Assembly: GCF_015706575.1 (NCBI RefSeq)
Contig: NW_024037074.1
Span: forward strand, 17,969,334-18,033,333
Direction: 5' to 3'
DNA from: Patiria miniata
Taxonomy: Eukaryota > Echinodermata > Asteroidea > Valvatida > Asterinidae
Length of the DNA: 64,000 nucleotides
Below, piece after piece: positions 25,701-40,700 of the stretch. The notes beneath the pieces are model-generated. The model was not told the origin of the DNA. It did not search any database and saw only the letters and a list, made by a program, of their open reading frames with translations. The translations under genes and the position numbers were made by a program. Position 1 is the stretch's first letter. Each line of letters opens with the position of its first letter.

Positions 25701-28700
25701 ATCCGGACACGTAACGCACCCTGGATGCTGGCACGTAAAAAGACTAGCACGAGCGGCAAAGCCGCGAGGGCCTTTACTATCTCGCGGAACTAATCACTTA
25801 TTCATTTATTCAAGTAATATAAATCAAGCAATATAAACCAATCATCTAACAGTGGTTTGCGGTTACCAGCAACAGTACGCGGCCATGGCTGTCTGGCGCC
25901 AGACGACGGCTGCATGATTTACGTTAGTAATTCTGCATTTTCATTTTCATTGGTCAATTCACAACGGGTAATGCATTATGCATGTCTACAAAATCGGTAG
26001 ACAAATGTAAAGAAAAACATAAGCGTTCTCCACGAGATGGTAAAGGCCCTCGCGGCTACGCCGCTCGTCCTAGTCTTTTTACGTGTCAGCATCCGGGGTG
26101 CGTCACGTGTCCGGGTAAGCGCGTGGGAATTGACTAAAGGCTACGACATTATAGGCTCGAGGCGGGTCGGCGTTAGGACTTACCCACAATGTTGACGATG
26201 CCGAACATGATACTGGGCGGTGATAGGAATGTCAGGTGGCTCTTCTGCCAGTTGTCGGCGGGCCCTTCGGAACAGGACAACAAATTGTAGACTCGCTCTA
26301 CTGATCCTAAAGACGGTAAAAGAAAAGTCGAAATTAAATCGTTTAAAAAAAGAAATCATTCTAAATTCATCTTTCCCAATCCTTCACGTTTGGGAGGTAA
26401 CCGCGGGGCAGTTGCAAGTTGGAAATATATAATCCACCACCTAGTTCAATTTTAAGGAACAATGAAAAGGGCATTTAGATTCATGCATTGCACATCAAAT
26501 TATTATTATTACTTTAAATAAATTTTTACAATGATAACATGAATAATACTAGTATTGAAATGATTGGTTCGCGGATGTTCTGATTGTAAAATATTGTTCC
26601 GAACAACCATGTAAAAACGCTTAAGGGCATGACGTTGAAGAACCGAAATGCGGTACACTGTAAAAAAAAAAAAGTTGGGCAAAATGGGTTGATAATTCGA
26701 CCAGTGCTGGTCGAATTATCAATTGCCTACACTCTTGGGCACATTTTTTTCAATAGTTTGACAGTTTTTACCCAATTCAACCCAATATGAGGTCAGTTTA
26801 TACCAATGTCGGGTAAATTACATTGCCCAGCAGTATTTTACCCAACGTTTTTACAATGTACATAAGGAAGAAAAATGGAATGATAGTCGCAAAACACTTA
26901 GACTAGAACTCAACAAAGTAAAGGGAAAGTAACAGGGATGCTTGAAAGTGAAATAGAATGAATGAAAACTGTCCGATGAGAGGCTAAACGATTATGGCCC
27001 AGATACCAAACAATGTGAACAACCGTATACATGGTAGAATTTAGATCCTTGTGGAGACATTTCATTGTTCTCATGTACTAAAGTTTTTGAGTTTGAAAGT
27101 ACAAAGTTTCAAAATGCTCTTATTTTAACCAAAATTAATTTCCTTGGCTAAAATTCGGACTTAATATCCCTTTTCTAAAACTCTACCATTTGCGACGTAT
27201 CAACATCCCTTGGAAATTCCTAGTTTTTGAGTAAAATCCATATATCTATTCGTCATCTATTCGTCTTCTGTCTGAAGACGGTCAGAGCTTACTGACCGGA
27301 ACGTCGAGTTTATACCTCTGGTTCTTTTCAGAACCATTCTCTTTGTTGAGAAATTATTCGCACATGGTGTTTCCGCAAACCTTTCATTATTTAGCTCCAA
27401 TAAAAAGATGTACTGCACCGGGAAAGTACAAGGACCTATGGAGATATATTTGATTTATTGGTCAATTAAACGCTACTTGTTAATCAAAGATAAAACACGG
27501 CTCTTTAGATAGGAGCCACCTTCCAGGAAAATTGACTAATTTGTCTGTGGAATAGACAGCAAGCGTCTATGATATCCGTGCATATTATCTAAAACTGCAC
27601 TACGTCTTGACCTCCACATTCTGATCATGCAGCGGGCGCCTTCTATCGGGTAACCCATTGTTGTGTTATTGTTATAAAAACATGGTAGCAAATTGAGCAA
27701 TCAACAGCTTAGGCCGGCTTTCTGCTCAAAAAGACGTCACAATATCCAAAGTCGGTTCCGATTGGCTGGCGTGCAGGGTCGCATAAAATGTGCATGCACG
27801 CCATTATATCTGACGTTTTTTGCGGACCGGATCTTGCCGGCTCCGTCGAACAACGGATGATACTCAGACTTGCATTCATCGTGGCTTCATCCTAAAATAG
27901 CCACCTCGTTCAAAAAAAATTAACCCACAGGATGAAAAGTAAACCTCGAATTCTTTGTCTATAATGCTATTAGCATTGGCGAAAAACGAGAATGTCCATG
28001 ATCACGTCTGCAAGGACCGATTTCGAGACTCTTACAAAGTATACGCCTGTCAATTCGACCACAGAAACTAGACTAAGAGGTTTCAAGTCGCGCCATTGTC
28101 GGGAGTTATTACCTCCCAAATTGACGGCGAATCGTGCTAAGTACTGAACCCGAGGGAGCAGTTCTTTCATATGAATCGTAATTGGGAGTAACAATTTACA
28201 CTGCAGATGTCTTCGCACTGAATCTCCGTGTTAAGGATTCTGGATAGCTCATTGCGCGCTGTACACACATTTGAAGCTACGCACTGGTTTACAATCTCTC
28301 AATTCGAATATGGTACGGGAACTAGTATCACCAATTCCATCGTACATTTTATAATAACATTTTAAAACAGATTTGAATTAAAGTATGTTAAACAATTGTA
28401 ATCTCCACAGAATGCAATATAAACATACAATTGTCACAAATAATGTTTGCTATTTAAAAAATGAATACATAAAAAGATTGCGGTGAAGTTAGAATAGATT
28501 TGGTTTACAACTCCATTGTTATGGAGAGATAATATGGTGGACGGTGACTTCACTTCTAACAGCCTATGGCTATCCAGATATTTTTACTCATACGGATCAG
28601 TGTTTTCCCCATGACGAGTCTTTGCAATTTTACGCAGGGATACCAGCGGAATTCAAATACTAAAGACGTTTGTCGGATTCGTTTGGGGACGTGCTATACA

Positions 28701-31700
28701 TTGTTTACCTTTAATATCGACTGACTCGAAACAGGGCGCGGTCTGAGTGCAAGCCTTTTGTGTGCCTTATCACCCATAAACAGTGTTCATGGAAGAGTGG
28801 CTGTTTCCGTTTGTTATCATACCAAACATTTCCAGTCGTTTTTGATTGAAATTTTAATTGAAGAACTTTGGTTACCCCGTTGGTATAGCTTATGGTCAGC
28901 TCATGTGAATTGTTACAAAGAAAAACATCAGCATCAAAATGGAAATTACTGCGTGGTTAACTGAAACCTTTCATTGCGAAGGCAGTAAGTAGATAAGAAT
29001 GCATCAAATCGATATGTTGATGTTTACTGAAACAAAAATAAATGCCGCTGAATTTTTGGTTAGATACCATAATTGCGTTGTTGAACAATAACATGTAAAG
29101 TTTGTATAAATGAACTTGCCATAATTAATGTCACCAAGTACCATATCTTGCATATCGTTTGCGTTGAAAAATGGATTCACGCATAGATCAGGTCGCCATC
29201 AGGTGTAAAGCGCGCCATGCGACTGAGCACTTCAAATCAAGAACTACACCGCTATGATTTAGAACATATCTTACGGACTAAGTGACAAATTTCATCTTAA
29301 TAAGCTCAATACAACAAAGCGATTGTTATTTCATTACTGTAGGATATGTGATATTTGTTGTAGGCCTACACACACTACTGTGGATGGAGGACGCCTCGTC
29401 TGCCATACGTACGTTGTGTGTAAAAAGCGCCCTAGTGGTAAATGTTATGCACAAAATACCACGATCTCTGCGGTCGTGTCAACCTAAAGTTGAATAAAAA
29501 TTTATGTTTTGGTTTGTCCTCATGTACATTTGGGTTGTATGCTATAAATAAGAGCACTTGGCCACTTAAAAAAATCATCATAGCCTGTACAGAGAGTTTT
29601 CTAAATCAGTATGTTAACAACAAAAAAATGTTATTAATATTCAAACAACATTAGAATGTTGTTCTTACATGATATCTACAAAGCCCAGTAACGACGCGAA
29701 AGAGTCTTCGTTTTGAAGATCAACCTTGTTTTTATACCAATATTGCGACCCAATGCAAGAATCAAATAAGAGATGCAAGAATTTATTGCAGAGTGCAGAC
29801 TGGTGAACTGATTCATTGGAATATATGCCGGCAGAATTGACTTTACAGTTGTGGTAAGATTTCATCCTCATATTTTCCCGAGTCACTCCAGTTGATCTGA
29901 CGGTCAGGCGTTAAAACGCAGCACGCAATGTGCGCCTGCGTAAAACCAACCTGACCTTACGCAGTCATCGCATCAGAAAACAGTATCGCCAGATAAAAAA
30001 AAATCCTCGTAAACAAAATCATTAAAATAAGATTGTATCGCAATGCATTTAATACGAAACGATTTAGTTGAATCTTATGCTATCCGCCGCGGAAATAGCG
30101 GAGACATCGTCCTTCACCCTTCATACCTATGTATTTCTTTGAGAAAAACAAGAATTGACCACCAACCCGGATTAGTGACGGTGACAGGTAAAAATAATAG
30201 CTGGACGTTGTCATTTATTTTTGTCATCGCATAATTGCACTGCTTTAAATTATCCAGCGTTTTGCTTGATTGAGTCCAATGGGAATCGGTGAAAGGCTAG
30301 GGGTATTACGGTTGACAATTGCTGACGGACAGCAACCCTGAACTTTCCCATTTGTACTAAAACAGCGAATCTGATTAAAAAAGAAGAAAAACCATTGAGA
30401 AAAGGAAAGGCTTTGTGCTTTGACTTCTGCCGTATTGTATGACATAACACTGCGCGGAGATCCTTGTTTATTCCACAAACACGCGCGTTAAAATACCATA
30501 ATCCAAACTCACTGGTAAAATCGTGGGTTTGAAAAACAATGGACGATTTTTTTTTTTTTTTCATTTCAAATTCAAAAAAGACAGTTGTTATTTAAAATGT
30601 GGACACGAGCGCAAAATTGTGCTTGGGAAGCCGGAAGACAGATAACTGATAAAATTATGTATGCGCAGAAGACCGAGTGCGCAGTTAACGTGCACACATC
30701 AAGGTGCAAAATATCAGAACATCAATAACACCATCGCGGAAACCGCCCGCCCTCTTGGGATGCGTCAGGGAAGCCAACTTTATTTGCTGTAATTTCGCGC
30801 CAACTCCCCCGGCAAAATTAATCAAAATTGGCAATCCAATAACTGGCCACAGTGTACACGCCGCTCCTCTGGGTTCCCTATAAATACGAGGCATTGTTGG
30901 TGACAAAAAAACAAACAATCCACGAAATGCACTTCGCCTTTATAGGAATTCCAAACAAATATGCGAACCGAACAGTCTTTAATAAGGAAATGGGCACGCT
31001 CGACTTGCCGTTGATGAGTTTTCCAGCGAATTAGAATGGCTAATATCTCATCTTGAGTATAATTGGATTGAACAGTGTAATAGTTTATTTGGTGTCGTGG
31101 GTTTGTGCATGTTGGTATTCCTTGAATTTCAGCCAAGTACTTGGTCAATCTACACCATTTGTGACTATCACTTTGCTGTACGTGGAACCATTTTATTTAA
31201 CTAACACTGCAGATAACTATGCTGCAAATTGATTGGATACAACACCAGCAAAATATGATTATATCTGATCTGCGTAAACAAAGGCGAGGGGGAAAGAGGC
31301 GTTTCTTGTGATATTATTCGAGCAAAATGTTAGGGGAGTATATTAGGCCAAAAAAAAAGTCTCCGGTTTCTTGTATGGAGCTTGCCCAAAAAGTGGTGCG
31401 GCGACGCGGCTTTTTTTTTTTTTTTTACCTGACTTTTTTGCTTCAAATGTCAGCTGATGACTGCAAATGGTGCCCGACTAAACTTAGTGAAAATATATGG
31501 GAGTCCAGAGAGGCCACATAAAGCTTATTCTCGATCATAACCCCATCTAAAAACACGTTAAAATTGTGCAGCAGCAGGATTCCAGTCAAACCAGTGAGTT
31601 TGGCGGTTTTGAGCAAAGGCTTTGACCCTCAAGGCCAAGGCCAAGGCCAAGGCTTTGACCCTCAAGGCCAAGGCCAAGGCCAAGGCTTTGACCCTCAAGC

Positions 31701-34700
31701 CTCGAGGCCAAGGCCAAGGCTTAACCCTCAAGGCCAAGGCCAAGGCCAAGGCCCTGTTTTATGAAATGACCACTGATATAGAACTAATTAATGTGACTAA
31801 TTATAGTCACATGAGTGACACATCATCACGCAAGGGCGGATCCAGAACACAATTGGGGGGGGGGGCAAAGAAATGTTGGTCCCCCCCCCCCCAAAAAAAA
31901 AAAAAGTGGGTCAAAAGATTACGGCTTGGGCTTCGGGGCCCGCTTAAGGGCCCAGAAAAAATTGTGGATTCGAGATGCTCTGTGGTGCGATTTGAGGCAA
32001 TTTCTGACCATTTTAACCGATGTTTATTTAGGAAAAGATGGTGGTGTACTCATTGCCTGCCTTTATTACGACGTCACATAAAAAAAAATGGTTTCGTTTT
32101 TTTTTTGGGGGGGGGGGCGTGGCCCCTTTTGACCCCCCTGGATCTGGCCTTATCATCACGAATTGCTCGTTACGAAGAACAACATTTCTTAATTGCAATC
32201 AATATGCTCGCATAGGCCTACACCGTTTTATGACTGCACTGTATCTATTAACGTATAAGTTCAGGTCTTCAATATGGTTTAACTAAACAAAATAATGATT
32301 TACTTCTATATTGACACACAATTCTCCCAAGTGTAACAAAAGGGGGATCCAAGAAACTGATTTGGGAAATTTTTATTTGCTGGCCCAACATTGTCAGAAA
32401 TATCAGCATTATCTAAAACAGATACATGCAAATCTTTAGCACTTATCAGGGAGACATATACAACCAATCAAATCTATTCCATAGTTATATGCAATTAAAG
32501 TGATCATCTCATTAGCCCCACAAGTGTACGGAATATTGTTGCAGCAAATCTACTACAATGGTAACAACATGTGATGCTATAAAAGTGGAAGTGTGCCTAA
32601 CACACAAATCTATATGGTGCTTCCCTCCTCCATCGTACATGTAATACGATTAAAATGGTAACAGCAAAATTTCGAACAGATTTATCTGGAAAATGCAAAA
32701 CTCTATGGGCCTTGAAGAGCCTTGACTCAAAATTGCAAGGCCCTGAACCCTCAAGGCCAAGGCCAAGGCCAAGGCTTTTGCCCTCAAGCCTCGAGGCCAA
32801 GGCCAAGGCCCTAAAATCCAGCCTTAAGGCAGCCTTAAGGCCAAGGCCCAGCATCAAGGCACTACATCACTGGTTTTGAGACATCATCTTCCATTGAAAA
32901 AAAACCTTTTTCATTTTGCCGACGCGCATGGCTACGGCGACGCGCGCGCATACCAGAAACCGGAGACTTTTTTTGGGGGGGGCTTAAGGGGGATTTTTTT
33001 TTTAAGTAACAGAAATGCGATAATATGCTTCCAATGAAAAACTGACATTAAAACGCAGAAAATATGGAAAGTTGGATTTTAAATTAAGCTGGCGATATGA
33101 TGACTACAATCGAATAGAATGATAACATTCGCAACTAATTTGATTTTAGAAATCCTCCAACCGTCATTAAGAAGAACGGATGTCTATCGGGTCTTTATCA
33201 CTTGTGCACATTCATTAGCTATAGAGAGTTAACTAAACCAATAAAAAGTTATATGGTGTTTTGATAACATCACATTTGATCATTTGGGGGTGTGGGGGGG
33301 GGGGATGGGCAGGCCAGAATGGAGCCTTCCGCGAGTCAATACTAACGAAGGTTGGCTTCATGATGCGTTTGTCTGAAATTGCACGATCTACATGTATTAA
33401 AATAACTAACGATGACTTATTCGTCTGCTCTTTGGCGCCAACATTAGCGGGAATCACTTCGAAAACTGAACGAGGCTTAACGACGAAATAAAGCCACCTC
33501 CAAATTTACAAACTGTATTACATCAAAACTACAAAATGTTACCCATTAACTAACATTTGACAGATAATGTACAAAAGAATATTTCTTTTTCGATTATGTG
33601 TTACCGCGGGGGAAAAGCAAAGGAAAATCAAAGTGGAAAAAGTAAACCACTTAGCTAGCCCTCGCAATAAATTAAAATTTGATATGTGAAATTGACTTCA
33701 CGAAGCACTTTGAAGAGGTTTTTGATTAAAATGCACTTAGAACACAGAGCGTCTGCAGGAACAAATTTGACTTTTGAATACATTTCTGTCACGGCCTTCG
33801 TGATATTTCCATTTAAAATGCAAGTACCAGCATTAGTTTAAAAGACATATATGATCATTTGCATTTATCCCACAAAGTAACCTATTAAATTATAATCTAA
33901 AAGCTTTCCTTGGATTAAAGATCGTACTGGTATTAAATACCACGTGAAATTATTCCGTCTGGCTTGCTGTCATTTAGCACAAATCAAGAATTGAGCGATT
34001 TTTGGAAATAGAGTGCTATCGGGTTTCGTGATCAAAGCTTGTGCGTGTTATTCATTCTTTTATCGAAAAGTGTAATATCCACTGAGATGAATCTTCAAAG
34101 GGTAATATTTTGAACATTCTTCTTTGGATTGTGAGTGGTGCTATTATTGGAAACGAACAAGATGCATGAAACTCCTTTGATCCTACACGCCTTAAAACCG
34201 GGCCATGATATTCAGGAAGGATGAAGGAGTGCGCATTATATATGAAGTCGGAGGCAGGTGGGATGCTCTTTCGTGTAATCCTCATCATAACTTGTATGCG
34301 CAAAACCTGATGTTTTGGCATTGAAGGTCCGCCATTTCTCCGAAATAATTATGAACTCTAACTTCCATAACAGAATGAATATTACTGAGTTTTTATTTTC
34401 GCTATAATTAAACTATTCTCTTTAAAATATCCCCCTTGACCATAATGGGCCTATTCCCGTTTAATGGCGTCATAACGAACTTCTGCAAGCCTTTGTTAAT
34501 ATAATTACGTTATGGCATTTATTTTAACGAGCCTCTAGTGCGTGTCTTTGGTATAGTAATGACATACCTGCAGATTGTGAATACACGATCATAAAAAAAA
34601 TGCATTGTGTACTCAAGGCCAACGTCGCGTTGCCGGTAAATCGTGGCCACAATTCGGCAACGCATGACAAGATTGATAAAATACACCCGTTTAAACCTGC

Positions 34701-37700
34701 ATTCGCCAGTCACGTGAAATGTGCTTATTTGAACTTTTTTTATTGATATGATTTCTATTATTTAAAACAATAGAGTGCATTTTAATAAAGTGTTCAACAA
34801 ATGTAACCTTTTATTATTTGTGAATTATAGGTTTAAACAGATAATATTCTGAATTTTGATTGTATTTCTTTCATGAAATACAATGTAAGCTTACAGAGAA
34901 TAATTGATTGGTACACCATGTCAAATACACAATGTATAATATGTACTGCATAGCCGCGTTGCCGCATTTAAAGGGATATTACGGCCTGAAATCCCTGAAA
35001 ATTTTATGTTTTGGGTTGTTTACTTATCCTCTTTTAAAGGTCTGGTTGCAAGGTAACTAACCTCATGACTTACTGTTCCCTAGTAAAGACGAAAAAACAC
35101 GGTTGTTTACATCGTACACGTCGGTCATCTTGTGGCATACGCATACGTATTTCAAGCCGTGTTAGTTCCATGTACGGTACACGTTGTGCGTGTGACACAC
35201 AGTACACACAGCACCAATACGCAAATGTTGTTTATCGCACGTCCGCAGAATGCGATGCACTAGTGGAACACGTGCGGCACCCAACATCTCGTTTTTTGTG
35301 AGTCAAACTTTTGAGTCAAAAAAAGTTGACTAAGAGTTGGCGTAGGCTATAATTAAACTTTGTATAAAAATAACTACGCACATAATCAGAAATCTTTTCA
35401 AATCTGTTTATACAGCGGTTTTCTTACTCGAAACTGTTACTCCAAGCCGACACTCGTCTTTAACGGCAATGATTTCCATACGATATACTAATTAACGACG
35501 ACCCTCAGACCGATCTTCAGCTAAGACGAGTTCAGCCGCGTTGCTAAGTAAGTAAAGGGCCTGTCACATTATATGCGCTCTCATAGGAGACCTTACGGCG
35601 ACCAATTTCTTTTCATAAATTTAACAATCGCAGCGAGGGCGCAAGAAAATGACAATGTTCTGCCTCAAAGAAGCTCAAGCTACGCTCATACTGTGCTCTT
35701 CTCGCGCTTACGATGCGCTCAACTCGCTCTCTATGCGCCTCTGTCAAGCTCAATTACTCGATCTAGTCGCTGCCGCTGCGCTGTCACCGCGCCTGCACTA
35801 CGCTCTGCTCGCTGTTGATACGTCCTAGTTGCTTGCGTCGCGCTCTCTGTTCGACCAAAATACGCTCATGTGACGTCACTTGCGCTGTATAAATACCACG
35901 ACAAAACGGTCATTACACAGTCCAGTTTCAAAAATTATTCAACAAGTTCATCTCAGTCGAGTTACTTTCTCATGGGGGGGGGGGGGGAGACTACATCGAC
36001 TGCCTTGCGCCTAAGCTGCCTCAATGCCACTTCAATGTCGCACGATTCACGCTCGCACAGCGCCCGAGTTGCGTCATTAGGGCGCCCTGGCCAGAGCGCA
36101 GAGGTGTTGCGATTGTTTTGAGCATGTTCAAAGACCTTGGCGCTCATCGAAGACCATTAAGACCCTCTGGCGCCCATCTGGCGACCTATGTAGTTGTCGC
36201 TGCGATGTAGTAGTTGTTGTTGCGCCCCAGCTATTTTTCAAGGACGCATTGAGAGCGCATATAAGATCGCAGACAGTGTGACAGGGCCTTTAGGACGTGT
36301 TGAACGCGTCTTAGGTTTGGTGAAATCGATCCTAGAGTCGCGAGTTAAGACGAGATATCCTTCCTAAGATGCGTCTTAGCGTTTCGTGAAATCGGCCCCA
36401 GCGATGTGTCCCTCCCAACGGAGCTTTTGGAACAGCTACAAACGCGCCATCAACTGTCAGTACACGGATTCCATAAGGAAGTGCGAGTGAACCCTAATAC
36501 GTGCCTCCATGCACTATCTTGCGAATCAGCGAGTATCAAGCTCAAGTGCAGACCAGCGTACTTCCTTTTGTCACTGGTCATTCATTATCACACAATCTGC
36601 CTGATAGATAACAGCTTTCAAGTACCTGAACACTTACCCAGATGGAGAGAGGATTTTTAATTCTTAGTTTCCCTAGGGGTTGTGAGTCCGCGAGCCAAGC
36701 TGGACATTGACACTAGACTCATTCAGAGAGCTACTTAGCCGGTTAAGAACGAGCCAAGTGGACGGACCATGATCTACAGACCTACAGCCATAAGCTATAA
36801 TCATGATAAATGAAAGGTTAGGGTATCGTCCATTCTCTTCTCTAGAAGCTACGATGTAGCGGATAGCGATGGATGAGTTGACTAACGATAATGTACTTCA
36901 GAAACCACAATGTTGTCCTGCGTCTTGAAAACACTCAAATACCTCAGCCCTAGAATGGGTAAATAATTTGCTCATGTTGTGTGAAATTAGCTCAAATCTA
37001 TCATGTAATTCGGCCGAACCGAAGATTGAAATCGGGGACCAGACTATTTGGTGGAAACTCTACTTATTCGATTGAATGAATTTCATTCTAAGTCGTCATG
37101 TCCTATAGTATTAGCCGGAGTAAGTAAATGTTCACTATTTGGGGAGGGGGGGGGGGGAGAGAGTATGTACATGTATAATTTGTGTTCTAGGTATACACGG
37201 ATCGTTAATGTAGAAATTCGTCCGCTCCTGGTTGTCATTTTTGGTGTTAAAAATTATTTGTGTATGACAAACAGTGCTGCAAAAGTATATAAACTAACTC
37301 TTAAATTATACTTCAGTGCGAATGTTGTTTTAATTATTATGTCACCACTGCGACTAATGCAGCTGCATAAACCAATAGGACTGGAGGGATGAAGATAACT
37401 ATTTCAAAATCAAACAAATTCTAGTTCGCATTTTCACGCTATTGAAAATGTTTTCAAAGCAACATGGAAAAACGAATAAACGAAACGCAAACGCACGCAT
37501 GAAAAAGACAAACATACTGAACAAACAATAATAATACTATGACGATGCAGGTTTAATCAAACCTGTGCTTAAAAAAGGTAAAAAGAATATTTGCTTTTTG
37601 TCCTTTTTATCGTTTCAAGCACCACAATTGCTCAAAATCTTAAGTAAGTGCATAACAACAACCGTGTCAGCTAAGTTGGTACTATACATGTATACTTTGG

Positions 37701-40700
37701 AGATAAAATAAGAGACGTCTGCACAATTATTTTTGGGGTCTTGTAAAACTGGATGCCGTTGCTAACGAACGTAAAAAAGACGGGAACAGTTTCTTAAATC
37801 ACCATCAATGATTAGTTTCTTCCGAATGATACCTTTCCAGGTGGAATAATGTCACAGGGTATTTGGTACCATCCCTATATCTTCACTTTGAGCGGGGAGT
37901 TTCTCGTATATAATCGGTAGGTACGTTTCAGGGTAATTGTTCTTACGTGCCTTAAAACCACCAAAATCATTCGAAAACCAATTTTTCCTTCTTTTTTGTC
38001 TGGGTTTGAACCTCATACGCACTATATACCCATACTTTGTTTTTCCACCTTTCTTTAATAGAGAAACACGTACGGCTGAACAGTACTGTCTCTTATATAG
38101 GGGAACTAATCAGCGCGCATTTATCAGTCCATATGCTGAAGTAAAGAAGTCGGTCTTACCGAGGGGGTTGTCCGGGCTGTCGGTTGGATCGTGGTAAACC
38201 TTGACGAGAAATATCAGCAGGATCACGAACATGACGGAAGTGTTGAAGTAGGACACGTAGAACGTGGCGCCCAGCCCGCCGATGAACGTGTAGGCTCCGA
38301 TGACAGCCGCTAATGTCATCGCGGCCAGCTCCAGACTCAGGCCGTCCACAAGGGCCGTTAACACGGCGCAACCGCCTTGAAACGAGACCACCAGAGACGA
38401 ATAGAGAGGAAAAAAATATGGACGAACGTAAACAAAGTAGCATTAAAGCATTGTTAAGCCATTGAAATGCATTGGGATTTAATTCCCCCCCCCTACTTTA
38501 ATCCTCACAAGCAAGTACTGATGACATGGGTTTCAATGCGATTTTCAATTTGAAAGTCATAGGCAATGTAGAAAAGTCAATACCAATTTGTATCTGTCCG
38601 TCAAGGGGACAAAAGCTTGCTCCTTCCTATAATTCTGACGCTGTTCAAATTTCATTTTAATCACTGGTCTGAATAATGTTCTTCGATTCTATGTTCCAAT
38701 TATGTGCTCATTGATATGATATCAAATATACAAATTTTAAAGAAATTTATCAACCGACAATTCGCTGGACAATATTCTTATTAGCGTACATGTTGTACTG
38801 TCTCTTTCAAATGGAAGGTTTTCACTATTCACATGAAGAAATGTTTCGTATTCATGGGATCCGGAGATGTGAATACAATAGGTGGGTTTTGCCCTTCATC
38901 GACGGAAATTATAGACACAGTATTATCATTCTTTTCCCAAGGCTTGCAAGTCAAAGACTTTTTTCCTCTCAAATCCTTGTACACTATATCTATAAATTTA
39001 CGTTGTTGAAGGGAAACGAACCATATTGAATTGAAAGTTTGTTGGGTGGAACCACTTTGAATATTACTCGGTATACATAACCAATGATATCGTTTGTACT
39101 CATTCACAAAACTAAAAATTGCCTTCATCACATGCAATTGTATGGATCAGACAGAGGAAGAACTTTTTCCAACAACAATGCCAAGAGATCGAAATGAACC
39201 TTATTTCCCATGATACCGTTATGCAAATTCATGTATCCTTTAAAATGACAACAGCCCAGTACGAAAAATATTAGTCAGCGAGCCAACTGCCTTTAATAGG
39301 ATCATTTGCTTTCATACATTTTGTCCGTTTCCAATGATAACACCGCTCAAAAGCCCAAGAATAATGTTCAAATCCTGAGTTTCAGCTCAGTGGATATGAC
39401 ACTTTTTGAGAAATCAGTGAAAAACCATACATAATCACAACCTTTTGATCACGAAGATCGAATTCGGGCCTTTCGCAATGCAGTGCGCCACCAAGAGTTT
39501 GCCACGGAGAGTTCATTTTTCCCGGTGCATTGTGGGAAATGGTCGACAAATTCGCAGCGGGTAAGCATGATTCGAGTATCTGTTTGCCCTTTTCTTTGCC
39601 TTTTATCAATACGGAGTTTTTTTGTAAGGCGGCTGAACGCTATGCCCCAATCTATAACAAAAATTAGCTCGTTGTCTACTGACACTCGTTCAAATGGGCC
39701 ATGTTTTGTCGACCGTAAACTTGAATAATGGACTCTCCACGGCAAACTCTTGGTGGCGCACTGCATTGTGAAACGCCCGAATTGGAAATCACCTACATTT
39801 CTTGATTTCTTCTAAAATGACAGCAAGCCAGACGGAATAATTCCACGGGGTGTTTAGTGCCAATTAATTAAGCTTTTGGATAATGGTTCGAAATGTTACT
39901 TTGGAATAAATGCAAATGATCCTAATATGCCTTTACTGAAACAAACACTGCAATCTTCCGATCATCGAAATCCTTATCCTCAATACAGACCGACCTTGTC
40001 CGTAAAAAAACCTGCCTGTTTCCTCACCTAGCATGAGCATTGCCGTCACGATAACATTGGTCAGTAGAGCAAAGAAGCAGTAGACCAGGTGAGTCCTTGG
40101 TCCGAATCTCGCCATGATGACCTGCAGAAAGGTCTTAGCTCCGGGGGCTCGTGTCTTCATCTGGGCCGACAGGGTAGCGAAAAGTAGGAGGGGGATGGTG
40201 GCACCTGAGGCGTACCAGAAGGGACCACTGATACCCGTCTGCGGAATAAGAGATTCAATTGTGAGGTTTCATGATATTCGTCTTAAGTCAACTTCGAAAT
40301 GATGAGCCTTTATTTTAGTTGATCTCTCCTTAAGCCTTATGCATGCACAGTTACAAACCATTGGAACGAACCTAGTCAAGCCATTATTGACAAAATGGGA
40401 TATTGCCGGTGTCATATGAAAATCCGACTCCTATGAAAATCCGACTCCTTTTCCCTGTTATTGGTTAATCCCTCGAGCGTGACAGGTCACTCTCAAATTA
40501 TGATCCCAAAAATAGCATATTATCGTACTGACGCATGCGCAATACCACCAATGAGTCCATTTTTCATGGAGTCGGATATTCACGCTACACATGTAACATT
40601 CCATTATTTCGCGTTTCTAGCTATATACTCTCACCATACAGGCTTCACAATTTTGCATATTTGTTTTAAATATCAGTGGCTTCCTATGTATTTATTAACA

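Larger units (their letters stand above)
31343..32987. mobile_element. Outer element of a three-level transposon nest
   Basis: It begins TTAGGCCAAAAAAAAAGTCT and ends with the complementary ...GGAGACTTTTTTT...GGCTTAA; inverted ends contain CTCCGGTTTCT and its complement. Its two pieces, 31347-31613 and 32881-32983, together (about 370 bp) match the uninterrupted copy at 54371-54743, in reverse. It is split by the 1.26-kb insertion at 31614-32872. TTAA-like flanks suggest piggyBac or Kolobok, unproven. Confidence 0.8.

Noticed and set aside
30685-31148. Minus-strand frames of 77 and 108 codons inside the large intron
   Set aside because: No domain, no splice support and overlapping phases. 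Treated as chance.
31564-31764. Frame encoding FDPQGQGQGQG repeats
   Set aside because: It is a translation of the CAAGGC array at the end of an hAT-like element.
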